Source of the DNA: Christensenella sp. UBA2853
GTDB taxonomy: Bacteria > Bacillota > Clostridia > Christensenellales > Aristaeellaceae
Length of the DNA stretch: 64,000 nucleotides
Direction: 5' to 3'
NCBI GenBank assembly: GCA_002350845.1
Contig: DEFL01000033.1
Coordinates: forward strand, 14,818 to 78,817
Part shown: positions 34,831 through 43,741 of the stretch, in pieces
Layout: every line of letters begins with the position of its first letter
How positions within the stretch are numbered: position 1 is the first letter of the stretch
Translations under genes and position numbers: made by a program
Notes under the pieces: model-generated
The model's database searches: none
The model's input: the letters and a program-made list of their open reading frames with translations, nothing else
What the model was told of the DNA's origin: nothing

Positions 34831-35679
34831 TTATTCATTCCTTGGATCCAGGGCATCCCGAAGTGCATCCCCGACAAAGTTGATGCACATCACCAAAAGG
34901 ATAATGACCGCACCGGCAGGAACCCACAGCCAGGGTTTTCCGGTCAGCACGGAGAGTGATTCGGCTCCGTTGAGGAGATTCCCAAGGGACGGCGTGGGCG
35001 GCTGCACGCCCATGCCCAGGTACGACAGCGCCGCCTCATCCAGGATGGAGAGTGCAAAGACACTCGTGGCATACACCAGAACCGGCGCAATCGTATTGGG
35101 CAGGATTTCCGAAAAGAGGATGTAACGTCTTGGCATTCCGGAAGTAATGTCACTTTTGACAAAATTGGTTTCCCGAAGGCTCAGGACATTGCCGCGCACC
35201 AGTCTGGCCACACCCGGCCAGTCCACAAACCCGAGAATCAGAATAATGCTCCATTTGCCGGGCTGAAAGATCGCGGCGGCCACCAGCACCAGCAGGATAT
35301 AGGGGAAGGACATGACCATGTCTGTAAAGCTCATAATGGCCTTGTCCACCGCTCCCCCGAAATAGCCGCTGATCAGTCCCAGCACAACGCCGACGACGGT
35401 GGAAATCAGGGTGGCCAGAAAGCCGACTTCCAGGCTCACCTGTGTGGCATACAGAATGCGGCTGTACATATCCCGGCCGATCTTATCGGTTCCGAGGATA
35501 TGCTCTGCGGTGGGCGGAGAGGAAAACTTGCCGCTGGGCTTGGTGGGCGAATACGGCGCGATCACCGGGGCCAGCAGCGCCAGCACAATCAGGATCACCA
35601 GCAGCACCAGGCAGACAACCGCCATTTTATGCTTCAGGAAGCGCCGGGCAATCATGCCGAAATGGGTTTTGTTTTTCAT
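34831..35679 (-). CDS. ABC importer permease, DppC/OppC type
   Basis: A 282-residue inner membrane permease with about six transmembrane segments. It begins with KHKMAVVCLVLLVILIVLALLAPVIAPY and carries the cytoplasmic coupling loop SDITSGMPRRYILFSEILPN near residue 200. It pairs with the DppB-like permease 12 bases upstream. In this operon the importer probably carries oligosaccharides or glycosylated peptides rather than plain dipeptides, judged only from the flanking pectin genes. Confidence 0.92.
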   Translation of the reverse strand: MKNKTHFGMIARRFLKHKMAVVCLVLLVILIVLALLAPVIAPYSPTKPSGKFSSPPTAEHILGTDKIGRDMYSRILYATQVSLEVGFLATLISTVVGVVLGLISGYFGGAVDKAIMSFTDMVMSFPYILLVLVAAAIFQPGKWSIILILGFVDWPGVARLVRGNVLSLRETNFVKSDITSGMPRRYILFSEILPNTIAPVLVYATSVFALSILDEAALSYLGMGVQPPTPSLGNLLNGAESLSVLTGKPWLWVPAGAVIILLVMCINFVGDALRDALDPRNE

Positions 35680-35691
35680 CCCGGTACCTCC

Positions 35692-36636
35692 TCAGTATTT
35701 GATGGTGGGGTCCACAACCGCATACAGAATATCTGTCAGCAGGTTGGATGCAAGAACCACCACGGCCGACAGCAGGCAGACCCCCATGATGACCGGATAG
35801 TCTCTTCCGGTCACGGCGCTCATCGTCACAAGCCCGAGCCCTGGCCAGGAGAACATCTGTTCCACAATCACCGCACCGCCGAACAGTGTCGGAATCTGCA
35901 TGCCGATCACGGTCACGATCGGAAGCAGGGCGTTGCGCAGCGCATGCCGCCGGATGACAATCTTTCTGCCCATGCCCTTCGCCCGGGCGGTTCTGAGATA
36001 ATCCATTTCCAGGATTTCCAGCACAGCCGACCGGATATACCGGATATTTCCTCCGGCCACACCGACCGCGAGCACAATGGATGGCATGATCAGGTGCCGG
36101 ATGATATCCAGCGCATCCCCGCCTGTGCCGGCCGTGCTCATGCCTGAGGACGGCAGCAGCCCCAGCCGCACATTGAGAAAATAGATCAGAATCAGAGACA
36201 GAAAGAATCCCGGAATGCTTGAAAAGAGGAAGGAAGCGGAAACCACGGCATAGTCTCTCTTCTCATAGCGGTGCACGGCGCTGTAGATGCCGGCGGGCAC
36301 CGCGATCAGCAGTCCCAGAACCATGGAAACGCCCATCAGCAGCAGGGTAGGCCCGACATGGCTGCCAATCAGTTCCGCCACCGGCTGATAGCTCTTGTAG
36401 GAATACCCGAGATTCCCGTGGAGCAATTCCATCAGCCAGTTCCAGTACTGCACATAGACCGGCTGATCCAGTCCCCACTGCGCCGCACGCGACGCAAGCG
36501 CGGCCTCGCTGACCCTGGGGCCGACCATCATGTCCAGCGGACTTCCGGCCAGGCTCATGATCGCGTAATCAATGATCGTAATGCCCAGAAGCACCGGCAC
36601 GGCAAGGAGGATTTTCTTCAGTACATATTTCCACAT
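35692..36636 (-). CDS. ABC importer permease, DppB/OppB type
   Basis: A 314-residue permease with the N-terminal signature MWKYVLKKILLAVPVLLGITIIDYA and the BPD coupling helix LRTARAKGMGRKIVIRRHALRNALLP at about residues 205-230. It forms the channel with DppC. It starts three bases after the ATPase gene dppF ends, so it is one transcript. Confidence 0.93.
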   Translation of the reverse strand: MWKYVLKKILLAVPVLLGITIIDYAIMSLAGSPLDMMVGPRVSEAALASRAAQWGLDQPVYVQYWNWLMELLHGNLGYSYKSYQPVAELIGSHVGPTLLLMGVSMVLGLLIAVPAGIYSAVHRYEKRDYAVVSASFLFSSIPGFFLSLILIYFLNVRLGLLPSSGMSTAGTGGDALDIIRHLIMPSIVLAVGVAGGNIRYIRSAVLEILEMDYLRTARAKGMGRKIVIRRHALRNALLPIVTVIGMQIPTLFGGAVIVEQMFSWPGLGLVTMSAVTGRDYPVIMGVCLLSAVVVLASNLLTDILYAVVDPTIKY

Positions 36637-36639
36637 GCC

Positions 36640-37617
36640 TTATCCCTCCTTTGCCCGGCTGCAGACCGTAAAGTGTCCCGGCGCAATCTCCCGCATCCGG
36701 TTTTCAAACTTTTCGCAGGACGCGTCTGCAAAGGGGCACCGGTTGAAGAGCGGGCACGCCCCGCGGGGCGGTTCCTCATCCATTTCCCCCTTCAGGGATG
36801 TCCTGATGCGGTCTCTTGCATCGACCTGCGCGACCGGCGCAGCATCCAGAAGCGCTTTGGTGTACGGGTGTGCCGGATGATCAAAGAGTTCATCAGACGA
36901 TCCGTACTCCACAATCTGTCCCAGATACATCACGGCAATGCGGTGGCTGACATAATGCACAGCGCCAAGCCCGTGTCCGATAAACACATACGTCAGTCCC
37001 AGCTTTTCCTGCAGTTCCCGCAGGAGGTTCAGGATCTGCGCCTGCACGGAAACGTCCAGGGCGGAGACTGGTTCATCCAGGACAATCACATCCGGATTGA
37101 GCGAAAGAGCCCTTGCAATGCAGATTCTCTGGCGCTGTCCGCCGGAAAAAGCGTGCGGATACCGGTCTTTCATTTCCACCGGCAGTCCGACCATCTCCAG
37201 CAATTCGTCCACGCGCCGGTCCACCTGCTGCCTGTTCCCGATCCTGTGATACAGCATGGGTTCCCGCAGGATGTCCTGTACCCGCTTGCGCGGATTGAGC
37301 GAGGACCCGCTGTCCTGAAACACCATCTGGAATCTCGGGCGCACCCGGCGCAGCTGGCCTTCCGGCATGGTATCCATGCGCATGCCCTGGAAGAGCACTT
37401 CGCCGGAGGTCGGTTTTTCCAGGCAGACCATCAATCGGGCCAGTGTGGATTTTCCGCAGCCAGACTCCCCGACAATGCCGAAGGTTTCTCCCTTCCGCAC
37501 AGAAAGCGAGACATCCTCCACGGCATGAAAGGTTTTGGCGATCAGACTGTTTTCTCCGGAGATGCGGTAATCCTTTGAGATATGCCGCACTTCCAGTACC
37601 GCCATCTCATCGATCAT
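36640..37617 (-). CDS. ABC importer ATPase, DppF/OppF type
   Basis: A 325-residue ATPase of normal length with Walker A GESGCGKST, Q-loop VFQDSGSSLNPR, signature FSGGQRQRI, Walker B VIVLDEPVSALD and H-loop GHGLG. The C-terminal domain has the oligopeptide-family tail with cysteines (CPLFNRCPFADASC) that may bind an iron-sulfur cluster. ATG 37617 is preferred because GGAGG lies eight bases upstream; the frame is open further but without a site. It overlaps dppD by 11 bases. Confidence 0.93.
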   Translation of the reverse strand: MIDEMAVLEVRHISKDYRISGENSLIAKTFHAVEDVSLSVRKGETFGIVGESGCGKSTLARLMVCLEKPTSGEVLFQGMRMDTMPEGQLRRVRPRFQMVFQDSGSSLNPRKRVQDILREPMLYHRIGNRQQVDRRVDELLEMVGLPVEMKDRYPHAFSGGQRQRICIARALSLNPDVIVLDEPVSALDVSVQAQILNLLRELQEKLGLTYVFIGHGLGAVHYVSHRIAVMYLGQIVEYGSSDELFDHPAHPYTKALLDAAPVAQVDARDRIRTSLKGEMDEEPPRGACPLFNRCPFADASCEKFENRMREIAPGHFTVCSRAKEG

Positions 37618-38599
37618 CTCCCGCACCTCCCTCGATCCAGCAGCGCGTTCTGTGTCCGGGACGGATCTCCCGCCACTCTTCCAGAGAGCGGATCGGACAC
37701 TCCGCGCCTTTCGGGCAGCGCGGCGCAAACCGACATCCCTGCATTTCTCCGTATTCCTGGGGCACATACCCGGGTATGGAATACAGAAGATGACTGCGGT
37801 CATCATGAATGCCCGGAACGGCGCGCATGAGAGACTGTGTATAGGCATGGGCGGGATGCTCAAGAAGCTCCGCAAGCGGCGCCTCCTCAATGCACTGTCC
37901 CGCATACATCACCACGACCCGGTCCGCCATCTCGGCGACGACCCCAAGGTCATGGGTGATCAGGAGAATGGACATGCCGGTCTCATCCCTGAGCGACCGG
38001 AGCAGTTCCATAATCTGATACTGAATGGTGACATCCAGGGCTGTGGTCGGTTCATCCGCAATGAGCAGTTTCGGCCGGCAGCTGAGCGCCATGGCAATCA
38101 TGACCCTCTGGCGCATGCCGCCGGAGAGCATATGCGGATATTTTTTCATCACCTGCGGTGCATTGCGGATTCCGGTCCGCTCCAGCAGCCGGATTCCCTC
38201 AGCCCAGGCTTCCTTCCGGCTGATGCCCCGGTGCCGGATCATACCCTCTGTCAGCTGCATGCCGATGGTAAAGACGGGGTTGAGGCTGTACATGATATCC
38301 TGAAAGATCATGGCGATGCCCGTCCCGCGGATCCGGTCCAGCTCTTCCTCCTTCATATCCAGAAGGTTCTTTCCTTCAAACAGGATTTCTCCGCCCGAGA
38401 CACGGCCCTGACGGTTCAGGAGGCCCAGGATGGACAGCGCGGTGATGCTTTTCCCGCTTCCGCTTTCGCCAACCACGCACAGGATTTCCCCGCTGCCCAC
38501 GCCGAACGATACGTCCGAAGCGGCCCTGCTGCGGGAATGTCCCTGCACAAAGTCAATTTGCAGATGTCTGATTTCCAGAAGCTGCTGCGTAATCCCCAC
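37607..38599 (-). CDS. ABC importer ATPase, DppD/OppD type
   Basis: An ATPase of about 330 residues with Walker A GESGSGKS, Q-loop IFQDIMYSLNP, signature LSGGMRQRV, Walker B LIADEPTTALD, H-loop THDLG, and the CRFAPRCPKGAECP cysteine tail. The start is uncertain: upstream ATGs (38647, 38638) lie inside a hairpin; GTG 38599 is adjacent to AGGGAGG, and ATT 38593, five bases after that site, would be better spaced. GTG is listed here. Unlike the DppD-like gene at the left edge, no insertion is present. Confidence 0.88.
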   Translation of the reverse strand: MGITQQLLEIRHLQIDFVQGHSRSRAASDVSFGVGSGEILCVVGESGSGKSITALSILGLLNRQGRVSGGEILFEGKNLLDMKEEELDRIRGTGIAMIFQDIMYSLNPVFTIGMQLTEGMIRHRGISRKEAWAEGIRLLERTGIRNAPQVMKKYPHMLSGGMRQRVMIAMALSCRPKLLIADEPTTALDVTIQYQIMELLRSLRDETGMSILLITHDLGVVAEMADRVVVMYAGQCIEEAPLAELLEHPAHAYTQSLMRAVPGIHDDRSHLLYSIPGYVPQEYGEMQGCRFAPRCPKGAECPIRSLEEWREIRPGHRTRCWIEGGAGDDR

Positions 38600-38630
38600 C
38601 TCCCTGGAAGCGTGATGCTGACAGAAGGAA

Positions 38631-38660
38631 CCTGCCATACGCCGCAAGGCGCATGGCAGG
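38631..38660 (-). terminator. Hairpin between binding-protein gene and dppD (partial terminator)
   Basis: CCTGCCAT (38631-38638) pairs with ATGGCAGG (38653-38660), with four more inner pairs and a tetraloop. On the minus strand it is followed by TTCCTTCTGT. Such hairpins let binding-protein mRNA exceed permease mRNA. Confidence 0.65.
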
Positions 38661-38670
38661 TCTCCGTGAA

Positions 38671-40251
38671 TTACTGGATATCCCAGTCCTGAACATTGAT
38701 AAAGGTGCCGAAGACATCGGCATTGGCATTGACCAGACGGTTGCTCACAGCGCCCATCTTGCCGATGACCCAGCCGGAAATCACAGGTGCATCCTTCTGC
38801 ATCATCTGATTGATGACCAGATACTGCTGCTTGATTTCCTCTTCATCCGTCAGGCTCTGGCTGAGTGCCAGGGCTTCATCCGTTTCGGGGCTGGTGTAGC
38901 CGGTCCATGCGCTCTGTCCGCCGATGAGCCAGGCAATATCCGTATAGGGATCGGCCGGCATCAGCGTGTATTCCACGCTCAGGATGTCGTGGGAACCTTC
39001 ATCCACCACGGTCATGAGGTTGGCAATATCCACGGTGCGGATGTTGATCTTCAGGCCGATTTCTTCAAACATGGCGGCGAAATACTGCACGGCATCGCCC
39101 CAGACGTTCTCGGAGGAGTTGACATACCAGGTCAGCTCGGTGCTTGCACCATCCGCCTTGGCCTCAGCGATCAGCTGAGCTGCTTTTTCCGGATCGTATT
39201 CCACTACGCCCAGTTCCTCACTGAAGTACGGAGAAACAGGGACAAGGAAGCCGTCCACCACGTCGCCGCTCTCACCGAGCAGCTGTTCCTGCATGGCCTT
39301 GCGGTCCATGCCGTACAGGAGCGCCTGACGGATGCGGACATCCGGAACACGCGCCACATTGACAAAGATCAGCTGGTTGGTAATCAGGGAACCCGGAACT
39401 GCCTTGACATTGGTCAGCGCTCTGACCGCGTCATAGTCGTCCACCGGAATCGTGCCCATGGTCTGCTGGACCAGATCGATTTCACCGCTCTGAAGACCGG
39501 CAAGGATCTGGGTGGAGGCGAGCACATTGATGTTCAGATACTTGATTTTCGGGGCGCCGAGGAAATAGTTCTCATTGGCGACATAATGCACATAGTGCTG
39601 CAGGTCAAAATCATTGATGAAGTACGGTCCCGAAATGACCGTGGGATGGTTGAACCATTCATAGGTCAGCAGGTCCGCGCGCGGCACGTCCTTCAGGACA
39701 TGCTTGGGCAGGATCAGCGCATAGCGGCCAAAATTGTTTTCAAACGTAGACAGAGCGGTCGGATACTTGGTTTCCACCGTCAGGGTCTTTTCGTCCACCA
39801 CTTTGATGCCTTCAATGGACGGTGCATTCTCTTCGATCACGCCGTCATCGCTGACACCCACGATGGAGTACATCGCAAGGGAGATGTTGGCGCACTGCGG
39901 GTCAGCCGCAACGACCAGAGTGAACTCCACGTCTTCAGCCGTAATCGGTGTTCCGTCACTCCACACGGCATCGTCCTTGAGACGAATCGTGAAGTGAAGG
40001 TTGTCCTCTGTGGTAATGGACTCAGCCAGGACAGGAACAAAGTTCAGTTCCCTGTCTGCTTCCACGAGAGACTGGAAGACCAGGGAAGTCGCATACTTGA
40101 CGATCTCAGTGGCATCCATGGCCATGGGATTGAGCGTGGCAATCGTGCTGGTCACGCCAATATTGACCGTTTTTTCATTCTCTGCAGAGGCCAGGGAGAC
40201 CACAGAGAGCATCAGGGAGATTGCAAGGAGCACAGAAAGGATCTTTTTCAT
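38671..40251 (-). CDS. Extracellular solute-binding protein, family 5 (DppA/OppA type)
   Basis: A 526-residue family 5 binding protein of typical length. It opens with a signal peptide (MKKILSVLLAISLMLSVVSLASA) cut by signal peptidase I; there is no lipobox cysteine, so no lipid anchor is predicted. Family hallmarks follow: LVFQSLVEADRELNFVPVLAES, WSDGTPITAEDVEFT, VRIRQALLYGMDRKAM. It is the first gene of the importer operon and lies between pectin genes and the importer, so uptake of pectic oligosaccharides by this peptide-type family is likely but unproven. GGAG lies before the ATG; a -10-like CATAAT is at 40276-40281 on the minus strand. Confidence 0.9.
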   Translation of the reverse strand: MKKILSVLLAISLMLSVVSLASAENEKTVNIGVTSTIATLNPMAMDATEIVKYATSLVFQSLVEADRELNFVPVLAESITTEDNLHFTIRLKDDAVWSDGTPITAEDVEFTLVVAADPQCANISLAMYSIVGVSDDGVIEENAPSIEGIKVVDEKTLTVETKYPTALSTFENNFGRYALILPKHVLKDVPRADLLTYEWFNHPTVISGPYFINDFDLQHYVHYVANENYFLGAPKIKYLNINVLASTQILAGLQSGEIDLVQQTMGTIPVDDYDAVRALTNVKAVPGSLITNQLIFVNVARVPDVRIRQALLYGMDRKAMQEQLLGESGDVVDGFLVPVSPYFSEELGVVEYDPEKAAQLIAEAKADGASTELTWYVNSSENVWGDAVQYFAAMFEEIGLKINIRTVDIANLMTVVDEGSHDILSVEYTLMPADPYTDIAWLIGGQSAWTGYTSPETDEALALSQSLTDEEEIKQQYLVINQMMQKDAPVISGWVIGKMGAVSNRLVNANADVFGTFINVQDWDIQ

Positions 40252-40330
40252 CGCTGATTCTCCTAACCCAAATAGATTATGATCACGCCCTCACAGGCAA
40301 TGTCATCGCAGCCACAGCGCGCCGGAACAG

Positions 40331-40356
40331 AAAAAGGGCACCCGTGCGGGTGCCCC
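40331..40356 (-). terminator. Terminator of the six-cysteine peptide unit
   Basis: On the minus strand GGGCACCC (40355-40348) and GGGTGCCC (40343-40336) form a perfect stem with a four-base loop, followed by TTTTT (40335-40331). It sits 28 bases after the stop codon and 80 bases ahead of the binding-protein gene, so it may also be an attenuator. Confidence 0.85.
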
Positions 40357-40383
40357 GATTGTTTTCGGTGATTGGACCTGCTG

Positions 40384-40473
40384 TTATCTGGTCCGGCAGA
40401 CGCACCGCAAACAAGGCTGCTTCATGCAGCCGCCCATACACATGCATTTCCTTGCGATGGTTCGCTTGGTCAT
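40384..40473 (-). CDS. Small cysteine-rich peptide (29 aa) or leader peptide
   Basis: An ATG at 40473 with AAGGAGGAG seven bases upstream (40481-40489) opens a 29-codon frame ended by TAA (40386-40384). Six cysteines stand at positions 10, 12, 16, 21, 24 and 26 (CxC, C, CxxCxC) in a basic background (K3, R4, R8, K9, K18, R23, R27, R29), with four internal Met. The unit has its own promoter and terminator, so it is a full small transcription unit. It could be a metal-binding or secreted-less peptide, or a leader whose Cys codons sense cysteinyl-tRNA ahead of the ABC importer. It matches no family I know. Confidence 0.6.
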   Translation of the reverse strand: MTKRTIARKCMCMGGCMKQPCLRCVCRTR

Positions 40474-40507
40474 ACGGTGCCTCCTCCTTCACGCTGAATT
40501 CTGTGCG

Positions 40508-40536
40508 AATGTATCACGATTTACCATGGCTGTCAA
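40508..40536 (-). promoter_or_regulatory. Promoter of the six-cysteine peptide unit
   Basis: On the minus strand TTGACA (40536-40531), 17-base spacer, TACATT (40513-40508) with TG giving an extended -10. Transcript start is expected near 40501, 28 bases before the ATG. Confidence 0.8.
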
Positions 40537-40574
40537 TACATTCTGTTGTTCTTTGTTTGTGCCTTTTTTCCATC

Positions 40575-42200
40575 TTACCGGAGAATGCTGTCCTCTTTGG
40601 CAATCAGACCGGTCAGATCATTCCCTGCCTCTGAAAACTGCAGCCCGTCCGTTGTGGTTTCCCCTTTCAGCAGGGAAAGGAACAGCGCCGCATAGCGGAT
40701 TGCGCCGCGCCGGTGCAGGTGGCTGTTGTCCTGTGCGCCGTCTGGATAATTCGGATGTCCGGCCGGGACATGGCAGTACAGCGTCCTGCTTTCCTGATCC
40801 CCGAGCTGGGACACGATCTGCATGGTCCCCTTCTCCATGTCCACCAGACGCACACCGCGGACTTTTGCAAGGTTCCGCATGGCTTCCGGGTAGTCCCCGT
40901 GGGTTGCCAGCAGACGGCCTTCGGAATCGAAATGCCTCCGGGCAATAGGCGTGGCAAGGATCGGCTCTGCACCGTGCGCACGGGCCGCATCGATATACAG
41001 GCTCAGATATTCCGGGAACGTGCCATACGGTGATGTGTACCGCAGCGGATCCTTTTTCTCATCGTTATGACTGAAGGAAATGATCACCTTATCCCCGGCA
41101 TGCAGACACAGTTCTATATAACCGAGCCATTTTTCCGCGATGAAGCTCTTGCTCGACCTGCCACAGATCGCGCAGTTTTCCACGTAGATCGTTTCCTTCA
41201 GCAGCGGCTGCAGCATCTGTCCCCATCCGGTCATGGGCGAAGCGGTCTCCGGATAATTCGCCATCGTGGAATCCCCGCACAGATACCAGGTCGGCACCCG
41301 TCTGTCCGGATGCCATCCGTCACAGCCGCCAAGGACTTCCGCCACACTGTACACGGACGCCTCATCGTCCGACAGGCGTTTTTCCTGAAAGATCCGCTCA
41401 CTCAGGTCGCTCCGCTCACCGTGTGTACGATATTCGCCGGACTTTTCCGTGGGGTATGCGTCTTCACTCTGTACACGGAATCCGGAAGGGGCAACATGCC
41501 CATCCATTTCGCAGTCAAGGAAAACCGCCTGCGCATCCGCTTCCCCGAGTTCCCCCAGGAAGGCCTCCCCGTCGCCGCACTCACCCTTGAGCGTGCAGCG
41601 GTGAAATACCGCGCCGTAAGCCTGCCCGTGCGGTGTGCGGAAAGCCGTATAGTCTCCGCCTCCGGAGAGCATCTGCAGCGTGCAGCCTTCAAACCATGCG
41701 CGGGAGGATCCGGAAACCAGCTGACGGCTCCCCTGGATGGTGCAGTCCTCAAAATAAACCCTTCCTTCCGCCTGCATCTGTGCCTGCTCTGAAGCCGATT
41801 CAGGACAACCGCAGATGACAGCCGTCTCCGGTGCTTCCAGGCGGCAGTTGCGCCAGACACCGCGGTCTCCCGCGGCGATGACTGCTGCTGTCTGCGCCAT
41901 CGTTTTTTCAGAGGACTCAAAGCGGACCGTCAGGTTTTCCACCTCAACATTGCGCCCGGTCACAACGAAAGTGCCATCTGCCCGCTGCGCCGTCTCCGTG
42001 CCATTTCCCCACGTAATGATCGTCCGATCCCTGGCTTCGCCAACAATCCGGATATTGTCCCTGTCGACGACAACCTGCTCCTTATATTCATTCATCCGCA
42101 CCAGAATGATGACCGGACTCCGATGTGTCGTGGTGACCGAATGGATCGCTTCCTGAATGGTTGTAAAATCCCCACTGCCGTCCCTGGATACAATGATCAT
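40575..42200 (-). CDS. CE8-like (pectinesterase-fold) domain fused to a CE12 rhamnogalacturonan acetylesterase domain
   Basis: A 541-residue protein without signal peptide. Residues 1 to about 240 show the right-handed beta-helix of pectin methylesterases (SRDGSGDFTTIQEAI, NVEVENLTVRFE, RVYFEDCTIQGSRQLVSGS). The catalytic positions differ: the QDT site reads ETA and the VDFIFG site reads RQLVSG, so both catalytic aspartates seem lost. Residues about 300-541 form an SGNH hydrolase (YLCGDSTMANY with the nucleophile Ser, ISFSHND, and DNSHLH with Asp and His), close to rhamnogalacturonan acetylesterases such as YxiM. The active part should remove acetyl groups from imported pectic oligosaccharides in the cytoplasm. 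Cotranscribed with GH43 and araB. Confidence 0.8.
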   Translation of the reverse strand: MIIVSRDGSGDFTTIQEAIHSVTTTHRSPVIILVRMNEYKEQVVVDRDNIRIVGEARDRTIITWGNGTETAQRADGTFVVTGRNVEVENLTVRFESSEKTMAQTAAVIAAGDRGVWRNCRLEAPETAVICGCPESASEQAQMQAEGRVYFEDCTIQGSRQLVSGSSRAWFEGCTLQMLSGGGDYTAFRTPHGQAYGAVFHRCTLKGECGDGEAFLGELGEADAQAVFLDCEMDGHVAPSGFRVQSEDAYPTEKSGEYRTHGERSDLSERIFQEKRLSDDEASVYSVAEVLGGCDGWHPDRRVPTWYLCGDSTMANYPETASPMTGWGQMLQPLLKETIYVENCAICGRSSKSFIAEKWLGYIELCLHAGDKVIISFSHNDEKKDPLRYTSPYGTFPEYLSLYIDAARAHGAEPILATPIARRHFDSEGRLLATHGDYPEAMRNLAKVRGVRLVDMEKGTMQIVSQLGDQESRTLYCHVPAGHPNYPDGAQDNSHLHRRGAIRYAALFLSLLKGETTTDGLQFSEAGNDLTGLIAKEDSILR

Positions 42201-42220
42201 ATCTTTTTCTCTCCTGTCTG

Positions 42221-43699
42221 TCAGATCTCTTCACCCTGCGGCGTGCGGACGAGGACAGACTCGATGTCCGCCCATCCGCCCTGGAGCTGCCGGCTGTTCA
42301 TCGCAAAGATGCCCGGACGCGCGCCGGTCCATCCTCCGCAGCTCATCGCGCAGTCCCCGCCAAGCGGGGCAAGCGTCTGTGCATCCGCTCCGTAATAGAA
42401 GCGCACATTTCCGTCCCGTACCCGCATTCGGAACAGAACGGTCTTCTCCGTCCATGGGGCTGATGCCTCCGTGGTTTCCGTGACAATCGTCTTCTCCCAT
42501 CGGCTGCCCTCCCGGGCCGCGCCTTTTCTGAGCAGCACCTGCCCCTCCGAGAGGGCCAGGTAGGCATAAGTATAGCCCATCATGCCGATGCCCGCCAGAT
42601 CACCTGGGTTTCCTGACAGCGTCATGCGCAGATCCATGTCAAAGTCCCGTGCCTGCATCAGCTGGGAAAGAAACTGTCCGGCTGAAAAGAGGTCAGGGGA
42701 CGGCGCAGCAAACAGTCTCAGTCCCGGGCTGAGCAGCTCCATCCATTCCCTGCGCGGATTGGCCTGCCACTGCCACTGGATGCCGAGCGCCCCTTGAAAG
42801 CGGTCGGTCATCGGAACGGACGCCCTGAACGGAGCCAGAGCAGTATTTCCTTCCCGGACCGGTTCACCGCATCTGCCCATGGCCGGCCATTGGCCGGACC
42901 AGTCCACCGGCTGAAGATGCACAATGCGTCCATAGACACCTACATCCTGAAAATGGAGGAACCAGTCATGCCCATGCCCGTCATCGACCCATCCGCCCTG
43001 ATGCGGGCCGTTGATGTCTGTGCTCCCCTGCTGAAGGACTACTTTCCGCTCGTAGGGCCCCTGAATGTGCTCGGAGCACAGGGCCAGCTGATATCCGTAC
43101 TTCACGCCGCCGGCCGGACACAGGATCCAGAACTTTCCGCCGCGCTCATAGAATTTCGGGCCTTCCACCGTCACATCCCCGTGAAGGTGCCCGTCATACA
43201 CCATAACGCCATTATCGGTCACCTGCAGTCCGTCATCGCTCATCCGATGGACGAACAGCAGATTATTGATCCCCACACGGCTGGCCGCGAATCCATGCAC
43301 CAGCCAGACTGTCCCATCCGAGGCAAACAGCGGACACGGATCAATCCACCCGCAGACATCCTTGACATAATGACAGGTCCACGGCCCGGATGGGTGCTCA
43401 GCTGTAAAGGCAAACAGTCCTTCATCCGGAAGACAGACATAGACATAGAACAGGCCCCTGTGCCACCGGATGCTCGGTGCCCAGGTCCCGCATTTGTGGG
43501 CAGGCCGGTCATAGCGCGCAAACGGAAGGCGCTCGGCCGCATACCCGATCTGTTCCCAGTGCACCAGATCCCTGGAATGGAGAATCGGAAGCCCGGGAAG
43601 ATAGGTAAACGAAGAGGATGTCATATAGAAATCCTCACCAACCCGGATGACATCCGGATCCGAATAATCGCCCTGCAAAATCGGGTTTGTATACTGCAT
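42221..43699 (-). CDS. GH43 glycosidase (arabinofuranosidase/xylosidase type)
   Basis: A 492-residue GH43 enzyme. The catalytic base region is GDYSDPDVIRVGEDFYMTSSSF at the N-terminus; the five-bladed propeller follows, with the modulating Asp in GWIDPCPLF and the acid Glu region VTVEGPKF. The second half is a beta-sandwich of the GH43_C2/DUF1349 type. No signal peptide is seen, so it works on imported arabino- or xylo-oligosaccharides. The ATG at 43699 after AAAGGTGAGG is used; a longer frame to 43741 lacks a site. Its position next to araB suggests arabinose release. Confidence 0.9.
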   Translation of the reverse strand: MQYTNPILQGDYSDPDVIRVGEDFYMTSSSFTYLPGLPILHSRDLVHWEQIGYAAERLPFARYDRPAHKCGTWAPSIRWHRGLFYVYVCLPDEGLFAFTAEHPSGPWTCHYVKDVCGWIDPCPLFASDGTVWLVHGFAASRVGINNLLFVHRMSDDGLQVTDNGVMVYDGHLHGDVTVEGPKFYERGGKFWILCPAGGVKYGYQLALCSEHIQGPYERKVVLQQGSTDINGPHQGGWVDDGHGHDWFLHFQDVGVYGRIVHLQPVDWSGQWPAMGRCGEPVREGNTALAPFRASVPMTDRFQGALGIQWQWQANPRREWMELLSPGLRLFAAPSPDLFSAGQFLSQLMQARDFDMDLRMTLSGNPGDLAGIGMMGYTYAYLALSEGQVLLRKGAAREGSRWEKTIVTETTEASAPWTEKTVLFRMRVRDGNVRFYYGADAQTLAPLGGDCAMSCGGWTGARPGIFAMNSRQLQGGWADIESVLVRTPQGEEI

Positions 43700-43741
43700 A
43701 GCCTCACCTTTCCTGCTTCTGGCCGGGAAACCGGTCCGCAC

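Noticed and set aside
36640..37905. Long N-terminal extension of the DppF-type ATPase
   Set aside because: It would overlap dppD by about 300 bases; the ribosome site supports 37617.
38638..38647. ATG starts for dppD at 38647 and 38638
   Set aside because: Both lie in the hairpin after the binding-protein gene and lack a ribosome site.
40384..40473. Six-cysteine peptide as a SCIFF (ranthipeptide) precursor
   Set aside because: SCIFF precursors are about 45 residues with a different spacing and adjoin a radical SAM maturase; none is near.
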